NCBI RefSeq assembly: GCF_004360225.1 | Contig: NZ_SNUA01000004.1 | Span: 1 to 64,000, forward strand | Source of the DNA: Alcanivorax sp. 24 | Lineage (GTDB): Bacteria > Pseudomonadota > Gammaproteobacteria > Pseudomonadales > Alcanivoracaceae | DNA length: 64,000 nucleotides | Direction: 5' to 3' | Shown here: piece after piece, positions 36,625 to 45,417 of the stretch | How the letters are laid out: each line of letters starts with the position of its first letter | Position numbering within the stretch: position 1 is the stretch's first letter | Translations under genes and position numbers: made by a program | Notes under the pieces: generated by a model | What the model was told of the DNA's origin: nothing | Database searches by the model: none | What the model saw: only the letters and a program-made list of their open reading frames with translations

Positions 36625-37404
36625 ATGAGCACGGCATTGGTGCAACTGGATGATGTTTCCCTCTCCTTCGGCGCGGAGCCGGTGTTGGAGCGGGTATCCC
36701 TGACCCTGAATCCAGGCGGCATCACCACTCTGATCGGCCCCAACGGCGCCGGCAAGAGCACCCTGGCGCGCGTCGTGCTGGGCCTGCAAACGCCGGATCA
36801 TGGCCGTGTCTGGCGCCGACCGGGTCTGCGCATCGGCTACATGCCCCAGCACCTGCAAGTGGACGAGAGCCTGCCGCTCACCGTCGATCGTTTCCTCTGG
36901 CTCGCCGCGCCGGGCCGTACCCGCCACCGCCGCGAGGCCCTGGCCCGCACCGGCGTCTCCCACTTGCGCCGCCGGGCGGTGCGACGGCTCTCCGGAGGTG
37001 AATTGCAACGGGTGCTGCTGGCCCGCGCGCTGCTGCGCAAACCGGACCTGTTGGTGCTGGACGAACCGGCCCAGGGCGTGGACGTGGCTGGCCAGGACGC
37101 TCTCTACGGCCTGCTCAGCGAGGTGCGCGAAAGCACCGGCTGCGGCATCCTGCTAATCTCCCACGATCTGCACCTGGTGATGGCCCGTACCGATCAGGTG
37201 GTGTGCCTGCAACATCACGTGTGCTGCTCTGGTACCCCGGAATCGGTGAGCCGGGACCCGGCCTATCACGAGTTGTTCGGGCCCCGCGCCGGCACCCCCA
37301 ATCTGGCGCTGTACACCCACGACCACGATCACGCCCACGATCTGCACGGCCATGTGCACGATAATCCTGAACACCATGATCACGGGGAGCACCACCATGA
37401 TTGA
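36625..37404 (+). CDS. znuC: Zinc ABC transporter ATP-binding protein
   Basis: A 259-residue ATPase with Walker [11 protein letters not shown], signature [16 protein letters not shown], Walker [13 protein letters not shown] and switch His in ISHDLHLVM. The C-terminal tail is unusually histidine-rich ([16 protein letters not shown] and [11 protein letters not shown]). Such tails are seen in some ZnuC and may sense or buffer zinc. It overlaps znuB by eight bases. Confidence 0.95.
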   Translation: MSTALVQLDDVSLSFGAEPVLERVSLTLNPGGITTLIGPNGAGKSTLARVVLGLQTPDHGRVWRRPGLRIGYMPQHLQVDESLPLTVDRFLWLAAPGRTRHRREALARTGVSHLRRRAVRRLSGGELQRVLLARALLRKPDLLVLDEPAQGVDVAGQDALYGLLSEVRESTGCGILLISHDLHLVMARTDQVVCLQHHVCCSGTPESVSRDPAYHELFGPRAGTPNLALYTHDHDHAHDLHGHVHDNPEHHDHGEHHHD

Positions 37405-38182
37405 GTTGTTGCTTCCCTCGCTGCTGGCCGGCCTGGCGGTGGCTCTGGTCTCCGGCCCCATGGGCTCGTTCGTGGTATGGCGGCGGATGGCGTTCTTCGG
37501 CGACACCCTGGCCCACGGCGCCCTGCTCGGCGCCGCCCTCGCGTTGGCCCTTGACGTGAACCTGTACCTGGCGGTGGTGGTGGCCTGCCTTTCCATCGCC
37601 CTGGCTTTGACCGGCCTGCAGCAGCAACGACAGATCGCCGGAGACACCCTGCTCGGCATCGTCGCCCATACCACCCTGGCCCTCGGGGTAATCAGCCTGA
37701 GCGTGCAACAAAGCGTGCAGGTGGACCTGATGGCCTATCTGTTCGGCGACCTGCTGGCGGTGACCTGGAACGACGTGCTCGCGCTGTGGGCCGGCGCGGC
37801 ATTGATCATCGCCCTGGTAGTCTGGCAATGGCGCGCCCTGTTGAGCATCACCGTGAACGAGGAACTGGCCCAGGTGGAAGGCGTGCCCGTCGCCTTTACC
37901 CGCTTGCTGCTGATGCTGCTGCTGGCACTGCTGATCGCCGGCGCCATCCGCACCGTGGGCGTATTGCTGATCACTTCCCTGCTGGTGATTCCCGCCGCCG
38001 GCGCCCGGCGCCTGTCCAGCACCCCGGAGCAAATGGCCATGCGCGCCAGCGTGCTCGGACTGCTGTCGGTGACCCTGGGCATGGCGATGAGCTGGTACGC
38101 GGACACCCCGGTGGGGCCGTCCATCGTGGTAGCCGCCGCGGCGCTGTTTGTCCTCACGCTACTGCGCCGGCCACCGGCCTGA
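37397..38182 (+). CDS. znuB: Zinc ABC transporter permease
   Basis: A 261-residue ABC-3 permease with about eight helices. It begins [45 protein letters not shown], the last part being the ABC-3 signature with the conserved [26 protein letters not shown] lies near the end. The start at 37397 lies inside the end of znuC, after GGGGAG. Together with ZnuA and ZnuC it forms the high-affinity zinc importer of the inner membrane. Confidence 0.95.
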   Translation: MIELLLPSLLAGLAVALVSGPMGSFVVWRRMAFFGDTLAHGALLGAALALALDVNLYLAVVVACLSIALALTGLQQQRQIAGDTLLGIVAHTTLALGVISLSVQQSVQVDLMAYLFGDLLAVTWNDVLALWAGAALIIALVVWQWRALLSITVNEELAQVEGVPVAFTRLLLMLLLALLIAGAIRTVGVLLITSLLVIPAAGARRLSSTPEQMAMRASVLGLLSVTLGMAMSWYADTPVGPSIVVAAAALFVLTLLRRPPA

Positions 38183-38183
38183 C

Positions 38184-39482
38184 ATGAACCGCGACGCCAA
38201 CCTGGACCGGCGTATCTGGGCGCTGGCCTGGCCCTTGCTACTATCCAACGCCACCGCCCCCTTGCTGGGCCTGGTGGACACCGCCGTGGTCGGCCATCTG
38301 TCGTCGCCGGTGTTCCTGGCGGCGGTGGCCCTGGGCGGCAACGTGTTCATGTTCCTCTATTTCTCCTTCAACTTCCTGCGCATGGGCACCACCGGCTTCA
38401 CCTCCCAGGCGCGCGGCGCCGGCGACAATACTCTGGTGGTACTGCTGCGGGCCTTGCTTCTCTCCGTCGCCATTGGTGTCGCCCTGATCCTGCTGCAGCC
38501 GGTATTGCGCGAACTGTCGCTGTGGCTACTCGGCGGCAGTGCCGAGGTACAAGCCCTGGCCAGGGACTACATCAACCTGCGTATTCTTGGCGCCCCGGCG
38601 GCGCTGGCCAACTTCGCCCTGATCGGCTTCGCCATCGGCATGCATAACACCCGGGTGCCGCTGAAAATGACTCTGCTGATGCACAGCAGTAATGCCCTGC
38701 TGGATGTGCTGCTGGTGCAGGTCTGGCACTTCGATGTGCGCGGCGTGGCAGCAGCCAGCGCGGCGGCGGAGTACATCGGCCTCGCCGGCGGCCTGTTCTG
38801 GCTGCGCCAACATCTCTTCGGCGACACCTGGCGGGCTCTGCCAAAACACCTGCTGCTGCAGGCGGCGCCGATGATGCGGCTGATGGCGGTGAACCGGGAT
38901 ATCTTTCTGCGCACCGTGGCTCTGCTCACCGTGTTCTTCTTCTTCGCCGCCCAGGGCGCCCGCCTGGGCGACACCCTCCTCGCCGCCAACGCCGTGCTGA
39001 TCACCTTTCTGCTGCTACTGAGCAACACCCTGGACGGCTTCGCCAACGCCGCCGAGGCCCTGGTGGGCGACGCCCTGGGACGAGGCCGGACCACGGAGCT
39101 TCATCAAGCGGTACGCCGCACCGGACTGTGGACACTGATAGTGGCGGCGATCGCCCTGATCGGCTTTGCCCTGGGCGGCGTGCCGCTGATCCACTTGCTC
39201 AGCGATCTGTCCGCCATTCGCGACACCGCTACCCACTACCTGCCCTGGATGCTGCTGCTGCCCCTCACCGCCAGCGCCGGCTTCTGGCTCGACGGCGTCT
39301 TCGTCGGCGCCACCCTGGCCCGGGAAATGCGTAACACCATGCTGGTGGCCACGCTGCTGTTCTTCCCCGTCTGGTGGCTCACCCGCCCGCTGGACAACCA
39401 CGGCCTGTGGCTGGCGATGAATATCTGGATGGCCAGCCGGGGACTGCTGATGGCCTGGGTTTGGCGGCGGCGGGCAATGTAA
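38184..39482 (+). CDS. MATE family efflux transporter (DinF-like)
   Basis: A 432-residue, 12-helix exporter. The N-terminus IWALAWPLLLSNATAPLLGLVDTAVVGHLSSP has the DinF/MATE signature with the conserved Asp of helix 1 region; LLDVLLVQVW and FANAAEALVGDALGRG are typical of the DinF branch. Probably a Na+ or H+ antiporter for organic cations. Its ATG comes one base after the znuB stop codon, so it is likely cotranscribed with znuCB and would fall under Zur control. Confidence 0.9.
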   Translation: MNRDANLDRRIWALAWPLLLSNATAPLLGLVDTAVVGHLSSPVFLAAVALGGNVFMFLYFSFNFLRMGTTGFTSQARGAGDNTLVVLLRALLLSVAIGVALILLQPVLRELSLWLLGGSAEVQALARDYINLRILGAPAALANFALIGFAIGMHNTRVPLKMTLLMHSSNALLDVLLVQVWHFDVRGVAAASAAAEYIGLAGGLFWLRQHLFGDTWRALPKHLLLQAAPMMRLMAVNRDIFLRTVALLTVFFFFAAQGARLGDTLLAANAVLITFLLLLSNTLDGFANAAEALVGDALGRGRTTELHQAVRRTGLWTLIVAAIALIGFALGGVPLIHLLSDLSAIRDTATHYLPWMLLLPLTASAGFWLDGVFVGATLAREMRNTMLVATLLFFPVWWLTRPLDNHGLWLAMNIWMASRGLLMAWVWRRRAM

Positions 39483-39525
39483 ATCGAGGGAGTCTCATGG
39501 AAGTAAACGTCCATTCCCAAAAATA

Positions 39526-39735
39526 CTAAAGGTCAAAGGCGTAACGGGCCGGAGATCTCTGGACGTTGAAGTCCCAGAAAACACAATACGAGCAATCAAT
39601 ATTGGTCAAAGCAATAATATCGCAGAGGAACTTTTACCTGTATATGACACCATCAAAGGCCAAATAGCATTCAGATTAATTTTCCCCAATATCAGAAAAA
39701 CCCTTCAAATCGAATTTCGCGACCAAGGCCTTTAA
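39526..39735 (+). pseudogene. 5'-truncated gene remnant, family unknown
   Basis: A coherent reading frame runs through 39526-39735 and ends in TAA. It encodes a protein-like segment that includes SLDVEVPENTIRAINIGQSN and ends IEFRDQGL. The frame contains no ATG, GTG or TTG, so it cannot be translated as it stands. Its base composition is AT-rich, unlike the MATE gene that ends 43 bases earlier. I read it as the 3' end of a lost gene; a C-terminal domain of a polymorphic toxin or similar secreted protein is possible, but no family is recognised. The rest of 39483-39835 shows nothing else. Confidence 0.5.
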
Positions 39736-39835
39736 CAATTAATCACTGTATGATTTTCTGTTTTTCGTAAAAAGAAAGGCATATCTTCCCCCACAGACAC
39801 AGACTCATTCACTCGAACACCAGGAGGCGGCAAGC

Positions 39836-40132
39836 GTGAAAGTTCTCGACCACGAACCCTATCGATGGTTTCTTCTTGAAGACTCAGGGGATCTGCTATT
39901 GGATGTAAACTGTCACCATAGCTTTGTCAGCTATAACGTCCTCATCCAGTTGACGCCTGATGAAATGCAAGAGTATCAGCGGCATGGTCGGGATTATCTG
40001 AACGGACTTTCCGAGGACATCCATAACAGCGCACCGATCCTCAAAGTCAGCAAATCGATCTACAAGGGGCGTGACATTTCGTCCCTACATAAAGAGCGGG
40101 TCATTGAAGCAATAAGAACGTGGCGCTCGTAA
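39836..40132 (+). CDS. Hypothetical protein, 98 residues
   Basis: Starts at a GTG with a strong AGGAGG eight bases upstream. Small, acidic to neutral, no membrane segment: MKVLDHEPYRWFLLEDSGDL at the front and ERVIEAIRTWRS at the end. No family recognised. It is the first intact gene in the AT-rich island and follows the truncated remnant directly, an arrangement like toxin remnant plus orphan immunity gene; that reading is only inference. Confidence 0.6.
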   Translation: MKVLDHEPYRWFLLEDSGDLLLDVNCHHSFVSYNVLIQLTPDEMQEYQRHGRDYLNGLSEDIHNSAPILKVSKSIYKGRDISSLHKERVIEAIRTWRS

Positions 40133-40228
40133 ACCCGAGGCCCGGCTTTTCCTTTGTCTTTTCTTGCAGGCCGTGGCGAAGGAGTTCCATTAACAAAACT
40201 ATCTCGGATTAACAGACAGGTTACATTC

Positions 40229-40963
40229 ATGCCAAAAGAAATGGATTGGAAACAAAGATCGAAAGAGCTCGATACGCTTGATATCGAGATAGGATTTCTG
40301 ATCTCGGATTCATTCTACACAGGCGACCCAAATAATATTTCCCAAATTCAAAACAAGGAGTATGAGGATAAAAACAAGTTGCCGGGCTTCAAACGAGAAG
40401 CGGAATCCATTGCCAGAACGTCTGAAGTAATGGGTCATGAAGAGGAGTTGACCCTCTTCTATAGGCAGATAGTTGAAAAGGCCGCTAGCCACGGAAAGGA
40501 CTTTAATTCTATTCGATCATACTTCTGGATTCGGCTTTGGCTGCGGGACAAGAATGAAGAAAGCACAATCTCGTTTCCTTGGTATGATTCACTAAATGAA
40601 ATGCAGCGCTTCTTCTTTGCTCTTGAATCCTACAATGATCCCGACAAAGTATACTGGGATGCGGATCAGGGCTGGGAAATTCATGTCGCGGCCGACGATA
40701 TTTTTTTCTATTTCAGGCAGCTCGACCCCGATGAAGGCGAAGAGCATGAAAACATTAAGCTGCCAAAGGACGGCTTGATTACAGCGGTTTATGAACTGAA
40801 TCAGCGCGCTACGTCCATCATCGCTGCTTTGACTAAAGGTGTCGGAGTTGATGTGTGGTCCGAACACATAAAAGAAGCCCGTTTTGGCACCCATGAATGG
40901 CAACCTGGCGATTTGATTAATCAGAAAAAGCGGAGCTTTTTCAGCCGATTATTGAGGCGTTAG
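40229..40963 (+). CDS. Hypothetical protein, 244 residues
   Basis: Soluble, rich in charged and aromatic residues (FNSIRSYFWIRLWLRDK, YDSLNEMQRFFFALES, WEIHVAADDIFFYFRQLD), ending in a basic tail KKRSFFSRLLRR. No signal peptide or membrane helix. Codons are clearly AT-richer than in the flanking core genes. I chose the ATG at 40229; the frame is open back to a TTG at 40154, but no good ribosome binding site precedes either. Family unknown; it could be an immunity or contact-system accessory protein, with no direct proof. Confidence 0.6.
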   Translation: MPKEMDWKQRSKELDTLDIEIGFLISDSFYTGDPNNISQIQNKEYEDKNKLPGFKREAESIARTSEVMGHEEELTLFYRQIVEKAASHGKDFNSIRSYFWIRLWLRDKNEESTISFPWYDSLNEMQRFFFALESYNDPDKVYWDADQGWEIHVAADDIFFYFRQLDPDEGEEHENIKLPKDGLITAVYELNQRATSIIAALTKGVGVDVWSEHIKEARFGTHEWQPGDLINQKKRSFFSRLLRR

Positions 40964-41082
40964 AAGCGAGCACAACATAGTTAAGCCCGTTCAACTTGAT
41001 CACAAAAGTCAAAAAAAACCCTGACCTTCTTAGGCCAACGTATCATTCTGAATATACTCTTACTTACGCAGTAAAAGATGAC

Positions 41083-41610
41083 ATGGAGACGCCAGTGACA
41101 TCAATCGGAACCGTCGGCTAGCTGTGGCGTTATCCCGTCAAATCGATGCTGGGCGAGCGGTGCAAAACGCTTCGGATGACGGAGCGTGGTGTCGGCGGGG
41201 ATCGCCTGTTCACCGTTAGAGATACCGAGGGAAGGTTTGGAAGCGGTAAGAACACCCGGCGCTTTCGCCCCAACCTGGTCATCGACGTTCCAGGTGCTGA
41301 TTTGGTCGAGCAGACTTGGTTGGGTAAGCGGTTGCGCGTGGGAGAGAAAATCGAACTGGAAGTGTGTGCTGCCACCGAACGTTGTGGCATGGTGGCATCT
41401 ACGCAAAGCGACTTGCCGGAGGAACCGAGCATTCTACGGCGTATCGCGCGGCAGGCGTACCTCAAATTCGGGGTTTATGCTCGAGTCGTGGCACCCGGGA
41501 CCGTACACTTCCATGATTCGGTAGTCCTTGGTAATGGTGAAACGCGAAATCTACCCCAAGGTGTTGACGCCACTGAACTCACAAGCCAGATAAAGGAAAA
41601 CATATTATGA
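41083..41610 (+). pseudogene. MOSC domain protein gene, disrupted
   Basis: The family N-terminus is recognisable (VTSIGTVG, then LWRYPVKSMLGE) but an in-frame TAG at 41119-41121 interrupts it, where an ordinary sense codon is expected. Further on, GRFGSGKNTRRF runs straight into RPNLVIDVPGADL. In intact relatives of about 270 residues these two motifs are roughly 95 residues apart, so the central part is deleted in frame. The C-terminal MOSC part with the conserved Cys (TERCGMVASTQSDLP) remains. A shortened protein could start at ATG 41146, but it would lack the beta-barrel core. Its last four bases overlap the next gene. Confidence 0.75.
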
Positions 41611-42302
41611 GCAAGAAGCTGGCCGGCAAAATCTTATTGATTGCTTTCGTTTTGTTCTCATCACCTTCGATAGCCGCCCAAAAGCACATCGGAATTCTGG
41701 TCTACGACAAAGTATTGAGCAGTGACGTGACAGCCCCAGCCGAGGTCTTTGGCGTTGCCACGCGGAAATCCTGGTTCTCGGATTACAAGGTGTTACTAAT
41801 CGGAGTGGATCGAGATGCCTCCGTAGTGACCACTGAGGAGGGCATACGCCTGACGGTGGACACAACGATCTATGACAACCCCGAATTAGATGCCCTGATC
41901 GTAACCAGCTCTTATGTCATGGATACCCTTTTCGAAAACAAGGATTTAACGGAATTCCTCAAAAAGCAGGCCAAAAATGTTTCCTGGCTGGCAAGCAATT
42001 GTTCTGGCGCCTTTTTGTACGCCCATGCGGGCTTGCTTGATGGTTACACAGCGACGACTTGGGCTGGTGGTGAAAAACAATTACAGCGCGAATTCCCCAG
42101 AATCAATGTGATCGAGGATCGCAATGTTGTCGTTGATCGCAACAGAATTTCCAGCAATGGAGGGATTCCATCGTACCAGGGCGCTCTGGTCCTGCTGGCC
42201 CAGATGAGCAGCGAGAGGAAGGCCAAACAGGTATTCGAAACGATCCAGCTAAATCGTCTCATACCCTGGACCGAGGTAACCCGATATTTTCCTGAAAAAT
42301 AG
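41607..42302 (+). CDS. Exported DJ-1/PfpI family protein
   Basis: 231 residues with a signal peptide (LAGKILLIAFVLFSSPSIAA) and a DJ-1/PfpI glutamine-amidotransferase-like domain. IGILVYDKVLSSDVTAPAEV opens the fold, and the nucleophile-elbow cysteine is in SNCSGAFLYAHAGLLDG, followed by TATTWAGG. This pattern is like the ligand domain of AraC-type GATase1 regulators but without any DNA-binding part. Periplasmic location is predicted. It overlaps the broken MOSC gene by ATGA, so it was probably coupled to it. Confidence 0.82.
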   Translation: MSKKLAGKILLIAFVLFSSPSIAAQKHIGILVYDKVLSSDVTAPAEVFGVATRKSWFSDYKVLLIGVDRDASVVTTEEGIRLTVDTTIYDNPELDALIVTSSYVMDTLFENKDLTEFLKKQAKNVSWLASNCSGAFLYAHAGLLDGYTATTWAGGEKQLQREFPRINVIEDRNVVVDRNRISSNGGIPSYQGALVLLAQMSSERKAKQVFETIQLNRLIPWTEVTRYFPEK

Positions 42303-42382
42303 GTGTGAACCACATACGGTATCGCTTGTTGCTGTAGCGGTATCAGACCGTTAAGTAGAAGAAACATGGAAACAGGCCCGGA

Positions 42383-42748
42383 TTGTCACTGGTGGGGAAG
42401 GACGGTGCCAAGGCCACGTGGCTGATCGCTCAGCATTCCGTTTCAGATCCGAAGTTCATGGCCGAGTGCGCGGGTCTTTTGGAAGAAGCCGTTTCCAGAG
42501 ACGATGCGGAAGGCTGGCAGTTGGCATTCCTTCAGGATCGGGTGTGCACTTTATCCGGGAACCCTCAGTACTATGGCACTCAGTTCGATACCGATGAAGA
42601 GGGCTGGCCTATACCGTTTCCCATTGAGGATCGCGCTGCCGTCAATGTGCGCCGTGCATGTCTTGGCCTCAACTCTCTTGAGGAACGGCAGGAACAAGTG
42701 GTTAAGCAGGAGCGGAAGCGTCGTGCCAACGCCGCCAGACCCCGTTGA
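42383..42748 (+). pseudogene. DUF6624 domain protein, N-terminally truncated
   Basis: The 121-residue frame starts at a TTG within a conserved DUF6624 motif (LSLVGKDGAKATWLIAQHSV) and continues with QLAFLQDRVCTLSGNPQYYG and VNVRRACLGLNSLEE. Family members normally carry some 60-100 residues before this motif, but here an in-frame TAG lies at 42356-42358. There is also no ribosome binding site at the TTG. I read it as a gene fragment; function of the family is unknown. Confidence 0.55.
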
Positions 42749-42844
42749 CCCAAACCTTCTCGAGATAGACAAAAGACAGGGCTGCTCCCTACATTCTCTG
42801 CACTTCCATGGCCTAACTCCGGAAACACGCGCCAAGGAGACATT

Positions 42845-43282
42845 ATGACCGTCAAGCGTATGGACAACGTGGGCATTGTGGTCGAAGACATCGATGCCGC
42901 CATTGAGTTCTTTAGCGAACTTGGCCTCGAACTCGAGGGGCGCGCACCTGTCGAGGGAAGCTGGGCCGATGACGTCACTGGATTGCGCGGCATGCGTGTC
43001 GAGATTGCCATGATGCGTACGCCGGATGGTCACAGCCGGCTCGAACTCTCCCGGTTCCTGGCGCCGCCTGTGATTAGCGATCACCGCACTGCCCCAGTGA
43101 ACGCTCTCGGCTATCTGCGTGTCATGTTCACCGTGAGTGACATCGACGATACGCTCGCCCGGCTCAGCAAACACGGCGCGGAACTCGTCGGCACGGTGGC
43201 GCAATTCGGAGACACGTATCGTCTCTGTTACATCCGGAGTCCCGAAGGCATTCTCATCGGGCTTGCCCAGGAGCTTGGGTAG
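42845..43282 (+). CDS. VOC (glyoxalase/bleomycin resistance) family protein
   Basis: 145 residues, two beta-alpha-beta-beta-beta modules: MDNVGIVVEDIDAAIEFFSELGLELEGR, then RVMFTVSDIDDTLARLSKHGAEL and RLCYIRSPEGILIGLAQELG. Potential metal ligands include the C-terminal Glu and the Glu in RLELSRFL. The ATG follows AAGGAGAC. Its codon usage is closer to the core genome than that of its island neighbours. Substrate unknown. Confidence 0.85.
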   Translation: MTVKRMDNVGIVVEDIDAAIEFFSELGLELEGRAPVEGSWADDVTGLRGMRVEIAMMRTPDGHSRLELSRFLAPPVISDHRTAPVNALGYLRVMFTVSDIDDTLARLSKHGAELVGTVAQFGDTYRLCYIRSPEGILIGLAQELG

Positions 43283-43389
43283 TTAACTGCCTTGGAATGG
43301 TGTGGAAAGGTCAATGAATAGATAAGTTATACATCAACGGGTAGGCGACGGGCTTCGTTGAGTTCACTACCAGACGCCGGGGAGAGATC

Positions 43390-43761
43390 ATGTACGACAC
43401 GCTTATCATGTTGAAGCCGGAGGCTTCATTTACCGTGGACCAACTGTATGCGCTCGTCATGGAGGTCGTGGCGTCCGGGGAAGCCACCGTCGAACGTGAC
43501 GTTGAAGCCATACGTATCACCACGGACAGCGCAACGCTCAATATCGACTGGAACGACGATGCCCATGTTATCGAAGAGAGCCATGAGATTGCCGCTGAGT
43601 TTGGTGTACCGTCTCAAGGTTGTCCGGCCCGCTTCGAGATGGCCGGTGACGATCCCGACATGGATTTTTTCAACGATTACCTGATCATCAATGAGAAGCT
43701 GCAGGCGACCGGTAAGTTCGTTATTTTCGATACTCAGGAAGGTAGGTTGTTGTTTGATTAG
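43390..43761 (+). CDS. Hypothetical protein, 123 residues
   Basis: Begins MYDTLIMLKPEASFTVDQLY after GGGGAGAG. Soluble and acidic (MAGDDPDMDFFNDYLIINEK). No motif or family recognised. Last gene of the accessory island, followed at once by a REP-like repeat. Confidence 0.6.
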   Translation: MYDTLIMLKPEASFTVDQLYALVMEVVASGEATVERDVEAIRITTDSATLNIDWNDDAHVIEESHEIAAEFGVPSQGCPARFEMAGDDPDMDFFNDYLIINEKLQATGKFVIFDTQEGRLLFD

Positions 43762-43798
43762 CTCTTATCTATTGGGGCAATTCACGCGGACACGGCGA

Positions 43799-43823
43799 TT
43801 CGCTGCCAAGGCAGCTTCCCACA
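43799..43823. repeat. REP-like repeat, single copy
   Basis: One copy of the intergenic palindrome (TTCGCTGCCAAGGCAGCTTC and onward) at the right edge of the accessory island, identical over 25 bases to the arm at 52289-52313. Confidence 0.75.
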
Positions 43824-43853
43824 GGGCTATGAAGTCGCCGGCCCGCTGGCCGA

Positions 43854-44453
43854 TCAGACCTCCTCTACCGTCGCCAGCACCGGCACGAACACGTCCGACA
43901 TCGCCGCCAGGGCCGCGTTGTGCAGTTGTTCGGCCGGGACCACGCCGGCGCCATGGGTGGCGGGCAGGTCGCGGGTGGCGCAGGCGGCGGCGACCACCGC
44001 CATGTCGAAGCCCAGGTCGTAGCCGGCCCGCACGGTGGAGGAAACGCACATGTGAGTCATGAAGCCGACTACCAGGACCGGGCCCTCAACGTCGCGCAGA
44101 TGCTGTTCCAGATCCGTGCCGGAGAAGGCGTTGGGGCGGGGTTTGGTGATCACGACCTCGCCTTCCACGGGCTGGGCGCGTTGCAGGAAGGCGCCGCCAC
44201 CGGCGGGATCGAAGGGGCTGCCCGACGGCCCTTCATGGGCCACATGGATCACCGGCCAGTCCATTTGCTCTGCCCGTTCGCGCAGCCGTTCGATCTGCGT
44301 CAGGGCCTCATCAAGGCCAGTGAGCGGCAAAGCGCCGCTGCCATACACTTCCTGGGCGTCGATGATCACCACCGCCGCCTTGCTACGTTGCGGGGTTTGC
44401 CAGGCTGGTGCGCCGGCCAGGGTTCTCAGGGTTACCGGCTTATCGTTACTCAT
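43854..44453 (-). CDS. Isochorismatase-like cysteine hydrolase
   Basis: 199 residues. The catalytic triad is visible: Asp in AVVIIDAQEVYG, Lys in GEVVITKPRPNAF and Cys in VVGFMTHMCVSSTVRAG, with the preceding cis-peptide region. Members hydrolyse amides or vinyl ethers (nicotinamidase, isochorismatase and others); this one cannot be placed more precisely. The ATG at 44453 lies nine bases after GGGAG and is divergent from a LysR gene 109 bases away, its likely regulator. Confidence 0.88.
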   Translation of the reverse strand: MSNDKPVTLRTLAGAPAWQTPQRSKAAVVIIDAQEVYGSGALPLTGLDEALTQIERLRERAEQMDWPVIHVAHEGPSGSPFDPAGGGAFLQRAQPVEGEVVITKPRPNAFSGTDLEQHLRDVEGPVLVVGFMTHMCVSSTVRAGYDLGFDMAVVAAACATRDLPATHGAGVVPAEQLHNAALAAMSDVFVPVLATVEEV

Positions 44454-44562
44454 ATCGCGTGCTCCCGTGTCAGCGCATGGATTCAAGGAGGCCTCATGGT
44501 GACCTGCGTATTCGCCTGATCCAAGCTGGTATTTTGCGAGCCTTACCTGCAAAAATGCAGGC

Positions 44563-45417
44563 ATGAAAGATTGGGACGATTTTCGTTTTCTGCTGGCCCT
44601 GAGCCGCTCCGGCACCCTGCGCGAAGCGGCACGCCGTCTTGGGGTGAACGAAACCACCATGGCCCGCCGCCTCGCCGCCGTGGAAGCACGCCAGGGCACC
44701 TCCTTGTTTCTGCGCGGGCGGGACGGCCTGCAGCCGACGCCCACGGGGGAACGGCTGGTGGGGGTGGCGGAGCGCATGGAACAGGCGCTGCTGCGGACAG
44801 ACCCGGATCATGGTCAGGGGACGGTATCAGGACTGGTACGGCTGACTTCGGTGGCCTGGATCGTGGAGGCGCTGCTGGCGCCCCGGCTGATTGACCTGCA
44901 TCGGCGCCATCCGGCGCTGACCATGGAGTTGGCGGCGTCCAACACCACCGTCAGCCTGTCCCGCCGGGACGCGGACCTGGCGCTGCGTCTGGCCCGCCCC
45001 CGGGAGGAGCATCTGGTGGCCCGGCGCCTGGGTGCCCTTGGATTGACGCTGGCCACCTCGGTCCGGGGCTCCGCCCAGGGCTGGATCGCCTACCAGCGCG
45101 GCTGGGACGATCTGCCAGAGATCCAGGCCATGGCCGGCGTATTCCGGGATCCGCCGGTGGCGCGTATTGCCGGTCTCACCGGTATTCAGGCGGCTGTGCG
45201 TTCGGGGTTGGGCATGGCGATGCTGCCGGATCCAATGATCGACGCCGACCCCGGCCTGGTGGCGGCACAGCCAACCATAAGGGTGAGTCGGCCTCTGTGG
45301 GTGGTGCTGCACGAGGATTTGCGCGGACGCCCGGCGATCCGGGCCTGCCTGGATTGGCTGGAAGAGGTGGTACGGGACGCCGGCTGGACCGATCAGTCCT
45401 CGCTGAAATCGAAGTAG
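44563..45417 (+). CDS. LysR family transcriptional regulator
   Basis: 284 residues. The N-terminal helix-turn-helix is FRFLLALSRSGTLREAARRLG followed by ETTMARRLAAVEARQGTSLF, the effector-binding domain after it. Divergent from the isochorismatase-like gene, so probably its regulator. The 3' end overlaps the convergent gene at 45393 by 25 bases. Confidence 0.88.
   Translation: MKDWDDFRFLLALSRSGTLREAARRLGVNETTMARRLAAVEARQGTSLFLRGRDGLQPTPTGERLVGVAERMEQALLRTDPDHGQGTVSGLVRLTSVAWIVEALLAPRLIDLHRRHPALTMELAASNTTVSLSRRDADLALRLARPREEHLVARRLGALGLTLATSVRGSAQGWIAYQRGWDDLPEIQAMAGVFRDPPVARIAGLTGIQAAVRSGLGMAMLPDPMIDADPGLVAAQPTIRVSRPLWVVLHEDLRGRPAIRACLDWLEEVVRDAGWTDQSSLKSK

Noticed and set aside
35658-36761. 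Longer ZnuA starting at 36761
   Set aside because: It would overlap znuC and bury the signal peptide; the ATG at 36533 gives a normal secreted protein.
39836-43761. Integron cassette array
   Set aside because: Same-strand small genes of mixed origin suggested it, and a GTTAAGC core-like heptamer occurs near 40980, but I could not find paired RYYYAAC/GTTRRRY sites with the required symmetry between genes, and no integrase is present.
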